DNA of 64,000 nucleotides from positions 33,059,519 through 33,123,518 of the forward strand of contig NW_026947485.1 of NCBI RefSeq assembly GCF_034190915.1, given 5' to 3'. Position numbers and translations under genes: made by a program. Of this stretch, positions 10,960 through 22,420 are shown piece after piece. The DNA comes from Cavia porcellus. Its lineage: Eukaryota > Chordata > Mammalia > Rodentia > Caviidae. The notes under the pieces are model-generated. The model was not told where the DNA came from. It ran no database searches and worked only from the letters and a program-made list of their open reading frames with translations. Positions within the stretch are counted from its first letter, which is position 1. Each line of letters opens with the position of its first letter.

Positions 10960-11885
10960 GGAGATCTATTATAGTTGTGAATGAGATAGTCTAATATTGC
11001 ATGCTATTTCTATTGATTAAATGCAGTGCTGCTAAAAGTTTCGGTTTTAAATTTGATAAAATATTTCTCAAGTTCACTTGGAAGACAAAGTAGCCAAGAA
11101 AAATAGTAATAAAGAAAAACAATTAGCAGAATCTAGCAACGACATTTTAAAGAATATATTAAAAGCTGTAATTCTTAAAATACACTATACTGTTTACTGC
11201 TTGTATCTTGGGGCTTAATGTCCAAAGATTCAACCAACTATGGATCAAAAACATTTGAAAAAATAGCATCTTTATTAGACATCTAATCTTCTTTTACTTG
11301 TCATTGCTGCCTAAACAATACAGTCTGACAAGTGAACTGTTTGTGTACCATTTACATTATAGCAGGCACCTAGGAATGGTATAAATATGACTTAAAGCAC
11401 ATAAGAGAGTATGGTCAATATATCAAATATGGTGGTATTTTATACAAAGAACTTGATCAGCACGGGTTTTGGTGGGGTTCCTTGGAACTAGGCCCCTATA
11501 GATAATCAGAAGATTGTATGTATAAGAATAACCCAAGTAATATTGGGATATTAAGAAATCTTTTTATACCTAAAGATTTTTATATTGATTAAAATAGAAG
11601 CACATGTAAATACAATATTGCTGTAGGAATTGGATAAGAATTTTTAAAATCAATTTTTGATTTCCAATTTCATGTTAAATACAATGTTCAAATAGACTGA
11701 AGATTTAAATGTAAAAGAATCAAATACTTGTAAGTGAAATAAATCAGACCCGATGTGTAAATATTGTATTGTCTCACTAGTGTAAAAATCTGAAAGAGTA
11801 TATAAGATCCAAAATGTTCAATAAGTGTTGTGAAAGTGAAGGGAAAGAAATGGCTGTAAAGGAGAGAACTGGGATGGGGGAAAGG
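10960..11885 (+). mobile_element. Degraded L1 fragment
   Basis: 'gttcacttggaagacaaagt', 'agccaagaaaaatagtaata' and 'gctgtaattcttaaaa' resemble L1 ORF2. Further on, 'taagtgaaataaatcagacc' and 'tattgtctcactagtgtaa' resemble the ORF2 3' end. Similarity is patchy, so the ends are approximate. Confidence 0.55.
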
Positions 11886-11899
11886 AGAAAAGAAAGAAG

Positions 11900-11942
11900 G
11901 GATATATATATATATATATAATATATATATATTATATCTATC

Positions 11943-11976
<34 letters not shown>

Positions 11977-12000
11977 TATCATGCATATATATAGTTACAT
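11900..12000. repeat. (AT)n / (TATC)n-(GATA)n microsatellite
   Basis: An AT tract is followed by TCTA repeats, an AT core, then GATA repeats. Bases 11,935-11,972 are self-complementary, so this can fold as a hairpin or cruciform. Confidence 0.9.
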
Positions 12001-12029
12001 GCATACATATCTACATATATAAGAGATAA

Positions 12030-12345
12030 CCAAACTAAACTACTAATTTCTGTTAGTTCATCAGAAAGAATGGTTTGTGCTTTCACTGTTTGATCATTTT
12101 TTTCATTCCTACTTTTTTTTTGGTACCAGGGATCGAACTCATGACCTAGCACTTCCCAGGCAGGGCTTATGCCACTGAGCTAAATCCCCAGTCCCAATTC
12201 CTACATTTTGTAATCCAAACAACTGCTTTAAAGATAACTATACACAACATATTAACCATGGTTAATCGCTTATTATTTTGTGTTGAAATTCTGTATCATC
12301 ATTTTTATTTTTATTTTAAAATTTAAAAAGATCAAAACTAAGAGA
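12030..12345 (+). repeat. Unnamed dispersed repeat, copy 1
   Basis: Apart from the SINE at 12,113-12,196, this tract aligns in order with 32,720-32,940: shared 'tttgatcattttt', 'gctttca', an 'acaa.atacacaa.atattaa' block and a 'ggttaatc'-like block. It may be part of an L1 3' UTR, but I cannot name the family. Confidence 0.55.
12113..12196 (-). mobile_element. ID-like tRNA-derived SINE
   Basis: The minus strand starts GGGACTGGGGATTTAGCTCA and ends in an A-rich tail. Target duplications ATTCCTAC flank it at 12,105-12,112 and 12,197-12,204. There is local divergence in the anticodon-arm region. Confidence 0.92.
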
Positions 12346-12399
12346 AAATATAGATGCTTTGTTTTTCCAAGCATAAATTTAATATTCTAGAAGTTTTAT

Positions 12400-12945
12400 C
12401 TTTCTAAAACCCTGTACCTGAAGTACAGAGAATTCCCATATACTTTTCCTGCCTCCCATAATTTTTCCATATTAACATCATGCACCGATGCAGTAAATGT
12501 GTTATCACTGATAGAGTGCATTAATGCTGAATAGCTGCAGTAATACTTCCCTGCTCAGCGTGGTTCACTGTGTTGTAGGTGTTTAATATCGTGTCTCTAC
12601 CCTTGCAGTAGTTCACAGAAAGATTTCCCTGGCCTAATTCTCTTCTGTGTGCTCCCTATTCACCTCTCATTTATCTTCCCAGTCCCCTGGAAGCTACTGA
12701 TCTTTTCACTCTCTTTATGTTGTTGCCTTTCCCAGGATGTATTGTTGATATCACGCAGCATGGAACTTTGTCAGATTGGTTTTCTTCAAATTAGCAATAT
12801 GCATTTCCTCTTGTCTCCTCATGTCTTGATAGCTCATTCTATTTTATCATTGAATAATACACTGCTACATGGATGTACCATATTTTTTTACACATTCACC
12901 TAACGAAACACTAGACACATTTTTTAAAAAATGTGTAATATTCAT
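12400..12945 (-). mobile_element. L1 (old mammalian) 3' part
   Basis: The plus strand reads as antisense L1: 'cctggaagctactgatctt', 'gttgcctttcccaggatgta', 'cagattggttttcttcaaat', 'attgaataatacactgctac' and 'acacattcacctaacgaaac' occur in consensus order. A frame of 84 codons runs through it but is antisense L1, not a gene. Confidence 0.85.
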
Positions 12946-12959
12946 GCAGATAAAATAAA

Positions 12960-13190
12960 AACACTTACTGACTGCCTACTGTTAAGCTAGGCCTTCTTCT
13001 AGAATCTTGAGATATATACACAAGCAGAGAATGAATAGTCTTTGCTCTCAAGAAGATTACCTAACAGTGAGAAGAGATACAGATGCAGAAAACAAAAACA
13101 GAAACCACAAATGAATACATTTTAAAGTATATAGAGGGATGGTCACTGCTATGGCCAAGAAAAAGGAGAAAAGGGTCAGGAGCATGGGTC
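12960..13190 (-). mobile_element. L2 LINE 3' part
   Basis: 'gactgcctactgttaagcta', 'ctctcaagaagattacctaa' and the following block match the reverse complement of the L2 3' end (size, storage and span phrases in order). Old. Confidence 0.6.
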
Positions 13191-13199
13191 ACATAACAT

Positions 13200-13523
13200 T
13201 TGCTCACTTATAATACCCCTTATTTCTTTTCATGTCCTGCTGTCTTCACTTTTGCATCTTTTGTGCCTTCTCCTCTTTTTTTCTGAATTAAAGGCTACTA
13301 ACATAATTTGTTCAGATTGAATTCCAAACTAGCATTTATGACCCCACCCTTTCCTCTTAGTCCCATCAGCATATATATATGATATAAGAAAATCAATGTG
13401 TCACTTTGAATTGCATTTCTGTTGTTTCCAATGAAGTTAAGCATTTTTAAGCACTTAGTAGTCATTTGTGTTTCTCTTTCTATCAATTCAGTCCACACAG
13501 TTCTTGCTCATTATCTGATTGGG
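13200..13523. other. Unassigned sequence
   Basis: AT-rich, with a short AT tract near 13,372. No gene recognised. Confidence 0.45.

Positions 13524-13565
<42 letters not shown>
13524..13565. repeat. (TCTA)n microsatellite
   Basis: About ten TCTA units followed by TCAA units. It abuts the left edge of the MaLR-like LTR. Confidence 0.97.
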
Positions 13566-13572
13566 AATCAAT

Positions 13573-13931
13573 CATCTTAGCTGTCCATGACTAGAACAAA
13601 TAGCTGATATAACCAACTTAAAAGGAGCAAAGGTTTATTTTGGCTCTAGTTTTCAATACTTTCAGTCTGTGGTTGCTTGAGACTGTTGCTTTGGGCTGCT
13701 GGCAGTGCTGTATGTCATGGAGGAAGTGCATGGAAGGAAGCTTATTTACTTCATGGCAGTTAGGGAAGCAAAGAGAAGGGATTGAGGTTCCAAGGGCATC
13801 TTCTCAGTGACCAAATTTCTTACCATTAGGACCCACCTCCTAAGGGTTTCACCAGTCCCAGTAGCAGCACAGACAGTGACTAAACTTTGACATGTGAAAC
13901 TTTGGAGGGTAGTTCAGATACAGTCCATCCA
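13573..13931 (-). mobile_element. MaLR-like solo LTR, antisense
   Basis: On the minus strand it contains 'ggaggtgggtcctaatgg', the 3' hallmark 'agagccaaaataaaccttt' with AATAAA and a terminal '...cagctaagatga'. The landmarks follow those of the copy at 8213-8609. Microsatellites adjoin both ends. Confidence 0.75.
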
Positions 13932-13937
13932 ACCACC

Positions 13938-13974
13938 CATCCATCCATCCATCCATCCATCCATCCATCCATCC
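13938..13974. repeat. (ATCC)n microsatellite
   Basis: About nine ATCC units immediately right of the LTR-like element. Confidence 0.97.
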
Positions 13975-13979
13975 GACTA

Positions 13980-16700
13980 TGCCTCCTTGCTCATGTGGAA
14001 CAATTCCATACTGTCTCAGTTGTTAAGCCCCTGTGAATTTTAGGAATCCCAAATATCTTATCTCAGCCTATTCTGTTCCTGTTAACACTGGCCCAGTATG
14101 TGTGAAGTAAACTCTTGAAATTTGATCCAACAGTTTTCTAATTGGACCACCAATATTTCCACAGTAAACGTCACTTAGAACTTTAGTTAGGTCTTCTATT
14201 TATATTCATCATTCTTCTCTTCCTAGTTCCTTCTTTGTCCTTCCTTCCTTATACTGTATTGAAATTTTAATGTGTCCGCATTTCTTTTTCAGTCTGCTGA
14301 AACAGTTTGGCTATTTCTACTTTAAATGAGGGCTTAATTCTGTTTTTGCGATTGTTATTGCTTTGTGGTACCTCTTCGCATTCATAGACTACTTAGTTTT
14401 TGTCTTGTTTGCATGTAGGTCTATTTCTTACTGACCTTTTTCTATTGTGTTTCACCATCTATGGAAATACAAATAAATTATTAATTTTGTCTTTTCCCTT
14501 TTTGAGCAAATATTTCTAGAAGCACCTCCCCCAACCTCTAGTCTTCAAGATCAGGTCCCCTTTCTCATAATCTTTCCTAGTTTCTGGGTCAGTTCTCCAC
14601 AAAGGGGAAGTGATGGGAGAACATTCCAGACCCTCTTCTCTGACCATTGTGTAGTGGCTGAATCTCTTGGCTGGAGGCGCAGATGGCAGGTAGGTTGGGG
14701 AGTCCAGTGCCTCACACATTTCCTGTCTGCTTCTGCTCTCTCAGACAGAAATGGGATCCACTCCTACGTCCACTGCAGTTCGCTAGCATATGGAACAGAT
14801 GGACTGCATGGAAAACTCTAGCCCTGGTTTTTACTGTTTCTATTTCTGTCTTTCCCTCAGCCCATAGTGCTTTATTTATGGAGATTACTATGCTGGTAGC
14901 CCACAACTTAAGTCTTGTCCAGGTGTTTTCTAAAAAGTTGTCATCTCTGGATGTAGATAGGGATGAGGCGGGGGTGAGTGAAATGAGAAACTGCCATCTG
15001 GCTGCCCTAAAAAATGCCATGAGCTCATGAAGGACTAGACGGCTGGTTTCTTGGTAGGTGTGATTCATGTTTTCTCAACTAAATGTCATATAGTGGAGGA
15101 GAAACAAAGGTTCTCCCCCTTCTTTCAGGTTTCTGTTTGGTGTTTTCTTTCTCTTTAGTAACAATGCACAAGAGTTCCCCCATTATGAGAGGGGACTTAT
15201 GAGTCATTCTGGCGGCAGTAGTCAGATTCTCCTCCATTTTTGAAAGAAGGTCACTTTTCTAGTTTTCACAGGTTTTATGAATTTTGTGAATCTTCAAAGC
15301 TATATAGTATGGAGAAAGGCCAGGTGCCATTTAAATCTGATCCATTTATTGAAGAGACCACAGTTTCATTCCTTACTCTGGAGAGGCAGTGATGTTAGCG
15401 CAGAAAAAAAGTTTTCTAAGGAATACCTAAAGCCAGGCCAGGGCACTTAGAATTATTCTGAATATTTGAGAAAGAACTATGCATGGGTGAAATATTTTCT
15501 GAGAGATTCTGAAGTCTAGTATTATTAATAATTGCCTTTACTATGCAAACGTTTTTAATATGGTCCCTAAACGTTTGAACTTAGAAAAATTAAATCTTAT
15601 TGAATCCTTTCTAGTAGATAAAAACTAAAAATAAACAGCTTAATTTTATAAACACTGAGAGTGGAAAGCAAAGAATGATATAAATAAAATAAGCAGTGCA
15701 GGATAAATACCATATAGTTTAGGATGCTATCCCATGTATGAACTTAAATAAATTCACAATACCAAATAACATTACAAAATTTTAAATGGTATTCTGTTTT
15801 TTGGAGACACACAGAAAAAACAGTAGGTATCTAGTAGCCCTTATTTCAATACTAGGACTAACCAGCTCTGTAATGTTGCAAGAAAAAATAGACCATGCCT
15901 ATTTAAATTTGAATTTCAGACAAAACTATGAATACTTTTTAGTATGAGTATGTCCCAGTATTCCAGGACTTACAAAACAAAGTGTCTGGATATTTTTAGT
16001 GACACTTTAAAGATATAAAGGAGTGAAGGCTGAGGAGGAGGGCTAGTGGTAAAATTTTGAAGACATTTGTTAGAGTTTGGTGTCATACCTACTGCCATCC
16101 CAGTGAGCCAAAGGAGGGCATGTTTCTTTATACCAGTGAATCCTGAGAAAAGCCCAAAGAACTTGGCACTTGCAACCTGAGGTGGAGGGAGGTGGTGGAT
16201 TGCATTCCTAGAAAACTCAAATTTAAAGACTGATTGGAGCCATCTGCCTAGCAGCAGAGTAAGTAGAAGCTGCGCTGAAAGCCCGCTGGGCTTCTCCCAA
16301 AGAATAGGGATAGGGGAATATTTCCCATGGATCAGAAACAGCCTCATGGATAGAAGACAATGGGCTTACAGGTAAAGGTTTGCAAATAAACTCCACTCAA
16401 GGAGGCTTTCTTTGAACAATGAATGACTTACACTGGAAGAGAGCATTAACCAGAGGAGCAGAGGAGGTTGCTGCCAAGTCCCTACTGGGGGAGGATGGAG
16501 GATGATTCAGGATGCTGCTGTCCAAGGAGAACTTTGGATAGGCATTGTCCAAGTGGCCCAGAGAAAGACCTACAGAAAGGCTCTGTGCAGGGCTCCACTC
16601 ACTCATTCACATTTCAGAAATACCGAGCATATGCTAGGTGCTTTATGCACCCACTAGGCAGGTGCTCTTCTTGGTTTGACAACACTTTGGAGACTGCAGC
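13980..16700. other. Unassigned sequence, with a GC-richer block at 14,520-15,070
   Basis: No repeat is identified with confidence. Between 14,516 and 15,068 the sequence is richer in GC and has open frames of 115-118 codons on both strands over the same bases. Neither product has a recognised domain or plausible exon borders. It may be an old LTR fragment or merely GC-rich single-copy DNA. 15,380-16,000 is AT-rich, and 16,020-16,650 again moderate GC with no assignment. Confidence 0.45.
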
Positions 16701-16715
16701 AGACACATACACATG

Positions 16716-16718
<3 letters not shown>

Positions 16719-16803
<85 letters not shown>
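16719..16803. repeat. (CA)n(GA)n compound microsatellite
   Basis: About 17 CA units (16,719-16,752) run directly into about 25 GA units (16,753-16,803). The His/Thr and Arg/Glu repeat peptides readable across it are artefacts of these dinucleotides. Confidence 0.98.
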
Positions 16804-16805
<2 letters not shown>

Positions 16806-19179
16806 CTTCAGGAGTATCTCAGCAAGAGAATCCTCACAGAGAGAGGACTAAAGCTGGCATATATACGTTCTAAAATTTGTTGGGAAAGACCACTGCGATG
16901 CCCTATTTTTAGAGCAGAATCACAGATGGCCCTGGAGGTGTTACGTAGAGGTAAGTGTTAATGGAGACCTCCAGGACCCTGGTGAAGGGGTTGCATTGTT
17001 TTACAGGATATGTCAAGTGGGCAAGTGTCCAGTTAATCTCAAATCACCAGGAACAAATTAATGGATGTTACTAATGATCATATGCAGTGATTTTCACCTG
17101 GAAAAACCAGAGCTCAGAGACAGTAAATAGCAACAGTCATATATTTCAGAAATAATAAAAGCCTGGTGGACAGCAACGTTACTGTTAGTCTTTTCCTCCT
17201 CCTCTTCTGTTCTCCCTACCTGGCTCTTGGCTATGATGTGCTAGGGATATGAATGCAGGAGACACAGAAACTCAAGAACGTTTTTCTGTTAGAAACAAAA
17301 GAAAGAACAAGGTAGAAAGAACAGCCCAGGAAAGCAGGGCGGGGGTCGGATCACCAGTAAGAAAGACAAAAATTTCTAAAGGCAGGGTTTAAAAAGAATT
17401 AAAATGTGTACATGTACCAACTCCCGATGATCAATGCAATCATTCTGTACTGCAAGCATGGAATAATAAAGGTAAGTTAAAAACTGAAGAGAGACATGCT
17501 TAAAGAATATATAAATACATATTTAAAAAGAAAAAAATATACAGAGGCTATTTTAAATCACTTTTAAATTACTTTAGCTTGTTAAAATTGTGCTAAGTGT
17601 TTCTTTGTTAAGGATGACTTCAGAGTTGGGAATGAACCAACTTCATGGGTTTAGATTATATTCATAGTGCATGGCTTGTGGAAAGGAGCTGGAGCATGAG
17701 GGGAATGTGTAAATAGCGTGTGATATATGCATTCAGCAATGATAACAATACATTTATATATAGCAATGGAAATATATTTCATTTTTGCTTACTTATGAGG
17801 TGGTATAAAAATGATAAACAGCATAACCTCGTGAATATAATTTTAAATATAAAAAAACCTCTTATGATATGCAATGTCTAAATAAGCACCCTGAATATAG
17901 ATACAAAGGTTGAATAATAAACATACTGGAGGGAGGAATTGTGGATGAGAATAGGGATGGAACAACTCAAGAACACCACAGCCACTGTCCCCCTGCAGGA
18001 CATGAGGTGTCAGTGAACTTCTTTTACCAAGAGGGACCATGCCCAAGCTGCTCCCAAGGGTCAAGTACTTCGCAAGCTGTGTGCTGCCCCATCTTTATAT
18101 GAAGGCATCTGGACACGAGTGTACACTTATGAACCCATGTATCAACCCTTGTATGAATGTGGGATTGTGAGGCTGCCGGTGGAACTGGAGAATTAGCCTA
18201 GGAGGTGATAATCACAAGAAAAGAATGATGTGCTAAATTCTGATATGTAATAGTGGTCTCTAATGGGCATCCTTTTTCCTGGTGGTCAAAGAGAGGTGGT
18301 AGGGAAGAAAAGGATTCTGAAAGACACCTTCAGACCTACAACTTTTTGGAGTTCAAAAAACAATGCCTCAAACTGGTGCCTTGACAGCAGAGCTGGAAAA
18401 CACTCAGAACCAAGGTCTCTCTGACCGTTCCTTGCCTCTCTGCCTCTCAAATATATTTGATCCACTTTGTTTCCTGAAGTACACAGAAAACCTCTGCAGT
18501 TTCCTGATCTACTTGAAGATTAAATCGACATGGAAGAACACAATTACTTTCGATCCTTTTACTGAAATTTCATTAACTAAGGAAGGGTAAACTCATATCA
18601 CAGGGAAAGAGACTGAGAATCGAAGGTCACCTATAGAGTCCCAGAACTTTGAAGCCATTGTTTATTTGAGTTCACTCATTTTTTTCCTAAAAGTAATTTC
18701 CTACTCCCTAACATTGCCTACAGTATCCACCATATCAGTTTCTTCTAGAAAGAGGGTATATAAACTTCAGCTGTCTGGCCCTGTGCATGTATGTACATTA
18801 ACGCATTTGTACGCCTATTCTGTTAATCAAATTTGTGTGCCTATTCACTTCTTTCCATAGAAGGTAGACAGAAGAAATAAAGATGTGTAAAAGGGAGACA
18901 AAGAAAGGTCTGATTTTAAAGCTGTACTTTTTAAGAACACTGCAACTTTAGGACACAAAGTTACCCCGTGTTATCTATAGTTGTACATTCCAGGCTTGCT
19001 TATATATTTATTTTTTCTTTCAGATCTTTATATCCAAATCTCTTAAAATTACTATGAATGTATAGATTGGCCTACTTGATAGGAAAGGGGCAGCAATCTG
19101 ACTTTAAGATGAAGAAACAGATTCAAAGGGCTCACGGAATGTTTTTAGAAAAAACATCTTAGATGATCCATTTTATAGC
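16804..19179. other. Unassigned sequence
   Basis: No gene seen. 17,395-17,470 carries 'gtacatgtaccaact' and may be an L1 3' UTR remnant, with a reverse match near 43,900, but this is weak. The rest is moderately AT-rich with short frames and no assignment. Confidence 0.4.
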
Positions 19180-19470
19180 ATACATTCCAAACCATACATA
19201 TTTCCAACCCCGTACTACAGTGTGTCTCTCTTGAGGCCTCACACTCTGAGTGTGTACTTCTCTCATTCTGCCTAATAAAACTATTAATGCCTCTCACTGT
19301 CAATCCCTCTGATGATGTCAGTCTCTGTGATGATACTTGAGCACCTCCTCAGTGGACTGAGTTGAGGTCCCTGTCCCCTGTTTGGGGGAACTCCTTGCCC
19401 ACTGTGCAGCGATATGTAGACTCAACTACAGAATTCAGAGGAAAAGTTAAAAATTCTCTGTAGCTGAAAG
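19180..19470 (+). mobile_element. Possible ERV LTR fragment
   Basis: 'tcacactctgagtgtgtact' precedes a polyadenylation signal (cctaataaaactattaatg) and a C/T-rich downstream part, a layout like the R-U5 region of a gammaretrovirus-type LTR. No partner LTR or coding region is visible. Weak call. Confidence 0.3.
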
Positions 19471-19780
19471 CCTCAGATTTCTCCTGGTCTGCTCGATGAG
19501 GTAAGTTTTCAGTTTCTCTAAATGGCCAAGCTGGGTTCCTGCATTAGGCAGCAGATCCCATGGCAGATCCAGGTTCCCACCTAGAACCAGGCCCTGGGCT
19601 CTAGGACTGGGAGCATCCCCTCATTCAGGGCAGGTCATCAGATCAATCCCTCTAGTGAGCCTTGTTCTTGGTCACTTTTCTATTTCTTTTTTCTCTTACA
19701 ATCTCCTGGTGAGGCTGATATTTGGCTTAGCTGAAGGAGAAAGTCTCCTGCTAGCCTTTTAGAATCAAATGGAATCATTT

Positions 19781-20416
19781 TTTTTTTATTTAAGAGGAAA
19801 AAGAGAAAAACAAAAAACAAAACAAAGCAGTGTAAGGTTACACATAATACATAACTACAAAAAAAAACATAACAGTAAGAAATCACCTGTTAATAGATTA
19901 CATAATATCATCTTGGAAATAGTTGCTCAAATCACAGTATCAAAGAATACAAAGTAGACATTCAAACGGAGAGACTGCAAACAGCTGTGTTCAATGATCC
20001 AAAAACATTAATATAGTCAGCTATTTAACATCCCTAAACACACTTGTTGTTATATCCGTTAGAGCTCTTTTTTTTTCCCCTCCCTCTCTTTTTTATAACA
20101 AAATTTATACATTTTGGATTTTATTACTCCTCAGTTCTCATTACTCTCTTGGGGGGGAGAGAATAAAGTCAAATATGGCAAAACAAAGCTGTAAGTCCAA
20201 ACCAAGGATAGACATAGCACATGATGTAGAACAGAGTACAAGGTCATCAACAATGGTTATCAACATTGTCTCTTGTTTCCTTAAAAGGAATTGTCCATCT
20301 CATTAGATATTATAAAGCCGGACAAAACAGTGGAGAACAAGACCAATGAAACTTAGGCATTGTGAACATTACAGGACTTCCAAAGGAGACAATAGTCAAA
20401 CCAGAATGGGCATCTT
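19781..20416 (-). mobile_element. 5'-truncated L1, 3' UTR only
   Basis: A perfect 16-bp target duplication TCAAATGGAATCATTT flanks the insert (19,765-19,780 and 20,417-20,432). The plus strand starts with a T-run (the reverse of a poly-A tail), then a purine-rich stretch rich in AAAC as in the copy at 1357. Near the far end (about 20,245-20,330) is a unit like those repeated in that copy, with 'attgtctcttgtttcctt' and 'gaattgtccat'. Length (636 bp) is close to the 1357-1979 copy (623 bp). No frame of ORF2 is kept. Confidence 0.75.
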
Positions 20417-20732
20417 TCAAATGGAATCATTTGTGGAAGCATTTAAGGTAATTTTTCAACAAGCCAAAGACCTGCTTTTCCCTAAAACTTTATTACAAAA
20501 CACCTTGACCCTTTAGGTTTGGTGGACATTTTTTCAACTGTTATGTGGTCATGCTGCTGGTGGTTTAGGGGATTTATCCCTTCATCTTTTGGCTACAGTC
20601 TTTACAGATCAATAAACCTTTTATTTTTAGTGATCTCCTAGACTCAAAATTGAATTTAAAAATGTAGAGGATTTCATTTTCTCTATGTATAAGTATAATA
20701 TGTTTTCTTATTTCCACTGGAAACTGGACATG

Positions 20733-20830
20733 TTCATTCACTGGACAATATTTACTGAACACCTATAGTATGACAGAACTCAATGTTTCAAAAGTCTTGG
20801 GTTTAAAATGATACACATCATGGTTATTAC
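20733..20830 (-). mobile_element. L2 3' end fragment
   Basis: 'catgttcattcactggacaa', 'atatttactgaacacctata' and 'gtatgacagaactcaatgtt' match the reverse complement of the L2 terminus. Old. Confidence 0.65.
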
Positions 20831-20839
20831 TTCTGTGAA

Positions 20840-22235
20840 TTCAACTATAATCCATTAAGACAGTTGCTTAAAACAACTGGGTAAGAACTAAAGGAATAGC
20901 AGCAGAGGAAAAACATTTGTAGAATGAAGAAAAATTTTACAGAGGAGGAACAACTGGTTAAGTTGTGAGGTTCAGCAGAACATGAGCTAAGGGCTGGAAA
21001 ATGGCCCATGAAGAGTTCCTCGACAGAAAGATTGACTCTCTACTGAGAAGAGCAACACGGAGAAGCAAGGGCGAAGATCCGGTCCCTGGCTCTACAGCAA
21101 AGCCTATGTAAATACCTTCTGTCCTGAAGAACTTTGCTTAAGGAACCATTGAGGCATCTTGATGGATCCCCAACTGTAGAAGAGTTAACGCCACAATAAA
21201 GTTTGTCATTTGTTTCAGAAAAAAGCACCAATATTTGACAATCAGTATGTATTGCAAAAACTCTAATTAATGTATCATAATTACAGAAACACCTGTTCCA
21301 GGTATGACAATTTTTTTTTGTATGGATTCATTAGGCGGAGTGCATCAAGATTAACTTCTTCATTTAAAATCTTTTAATGAATAAATAATAGTCCTATGCT
21401 CATTCCTCCCCCTGAAATTTAAGACCAGTTTAGGTTGTAAAGATCATAAATTTCATAGTTTTAGTAAAATCTTTCAGTGAACACTGACTCATAAGGTATT
21501 TATCATGTAAATATCTTCTTTGAAGCATATGCAATTGGTTCCCAATCTCTTACATGGAATTAAATGTTGAACATTTTTTTCTTGCCTGGAAATTACTAGC
21601 CAACTTTATTTGATGACAATGAAATAGTACATAAATTAAAATTAAGACTTACAGTAGATACATAGAATCTGTTTATCTGTTTTGGATTTGCAGAAAATGA
21701 CTCTCTGACGACATCCTCTATTTAGTGACATATCTGCTCTGGTTTTCAATATTCATCAAATGTTATTTTAAATTGTGATTATGGTTAATTTTCCACAGAT
21801 ATATGGAAGGTACAGAAATTAATAACATCTGAAGTCTTTTAAATGTGTATCTCATTGAGTCCTCATTAAGACAGCTCTGTTACCTCTTTGATTTAGCACC
21901 TAATTTATGCTGCTCACAGTAGCAATCTGAGGAAAGGCTATTGTTGAAAAAATACACCATGGATTTCACCTCTAAAATTCTTCAAGAATCCTCAAGGCTA
22001 AGATTATCTAATAGCTGAAGCAAAGAGCAAACTTTAACAATTACAGTTTAGGGTTTTGATCATTTAGAAAGCTAGCTGAATACTTGAAACAAAACATATG
22101 TATACAAATTTTTCTATGATTTAAAAAAAAGCCTATATCCACCTAGCTTTTGTCTATTCTAACTCATTAAGAGGACTGGCCAGTGGGGTAAATGACTTCT
22201 TAGCTTTGTGCTTTGGTTTGTATGTGGGAAACAAT
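20840..22235. other. Unassigned sequence
   Basis: Mostly AT-rich. 21,010-21,205 is GC-richer and ends with 'cacaataaagtttgtcattt' (an AATAAA signal). It could be an old LTR but I cannot place it. No gene is recognised. Confidence 0.45.
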
Positions 22236-22420
22236 AGAGTATAGGAGAGAAATGCAAGACTTCTGAAGCCACACTTGAATTTGAATCCTAACATTTTAAT
22301 TTAATTACTGTATGACTCTGGGAAGCTTATTTAAATTCAGTATTTCCATGTCATTTTCTTTATCAGTAAAATGAAAATATTGATAGTTCCTGTCCGGTGG
22401 GGAGAATATAAGATTGAGTT
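22236..22420 (+). mobile_element. MIR SINE
   Basis: Follows the MIR consensus on the plus strand: 'cttgaatttgaatcctaaca', 'actgtatgactctgggaagc', 'atcagtaaaatgaaaatatt' and 'gatagttcctgtc'. Ancient mammalian tRNA-derived SINE. Confidence 0.85.

Noticed and set aside
16468..16961. Frames encoding His/Thr and Arg/Glu repeat peptides
   Set aside because: They are translations of the CA and GA microsatellite.
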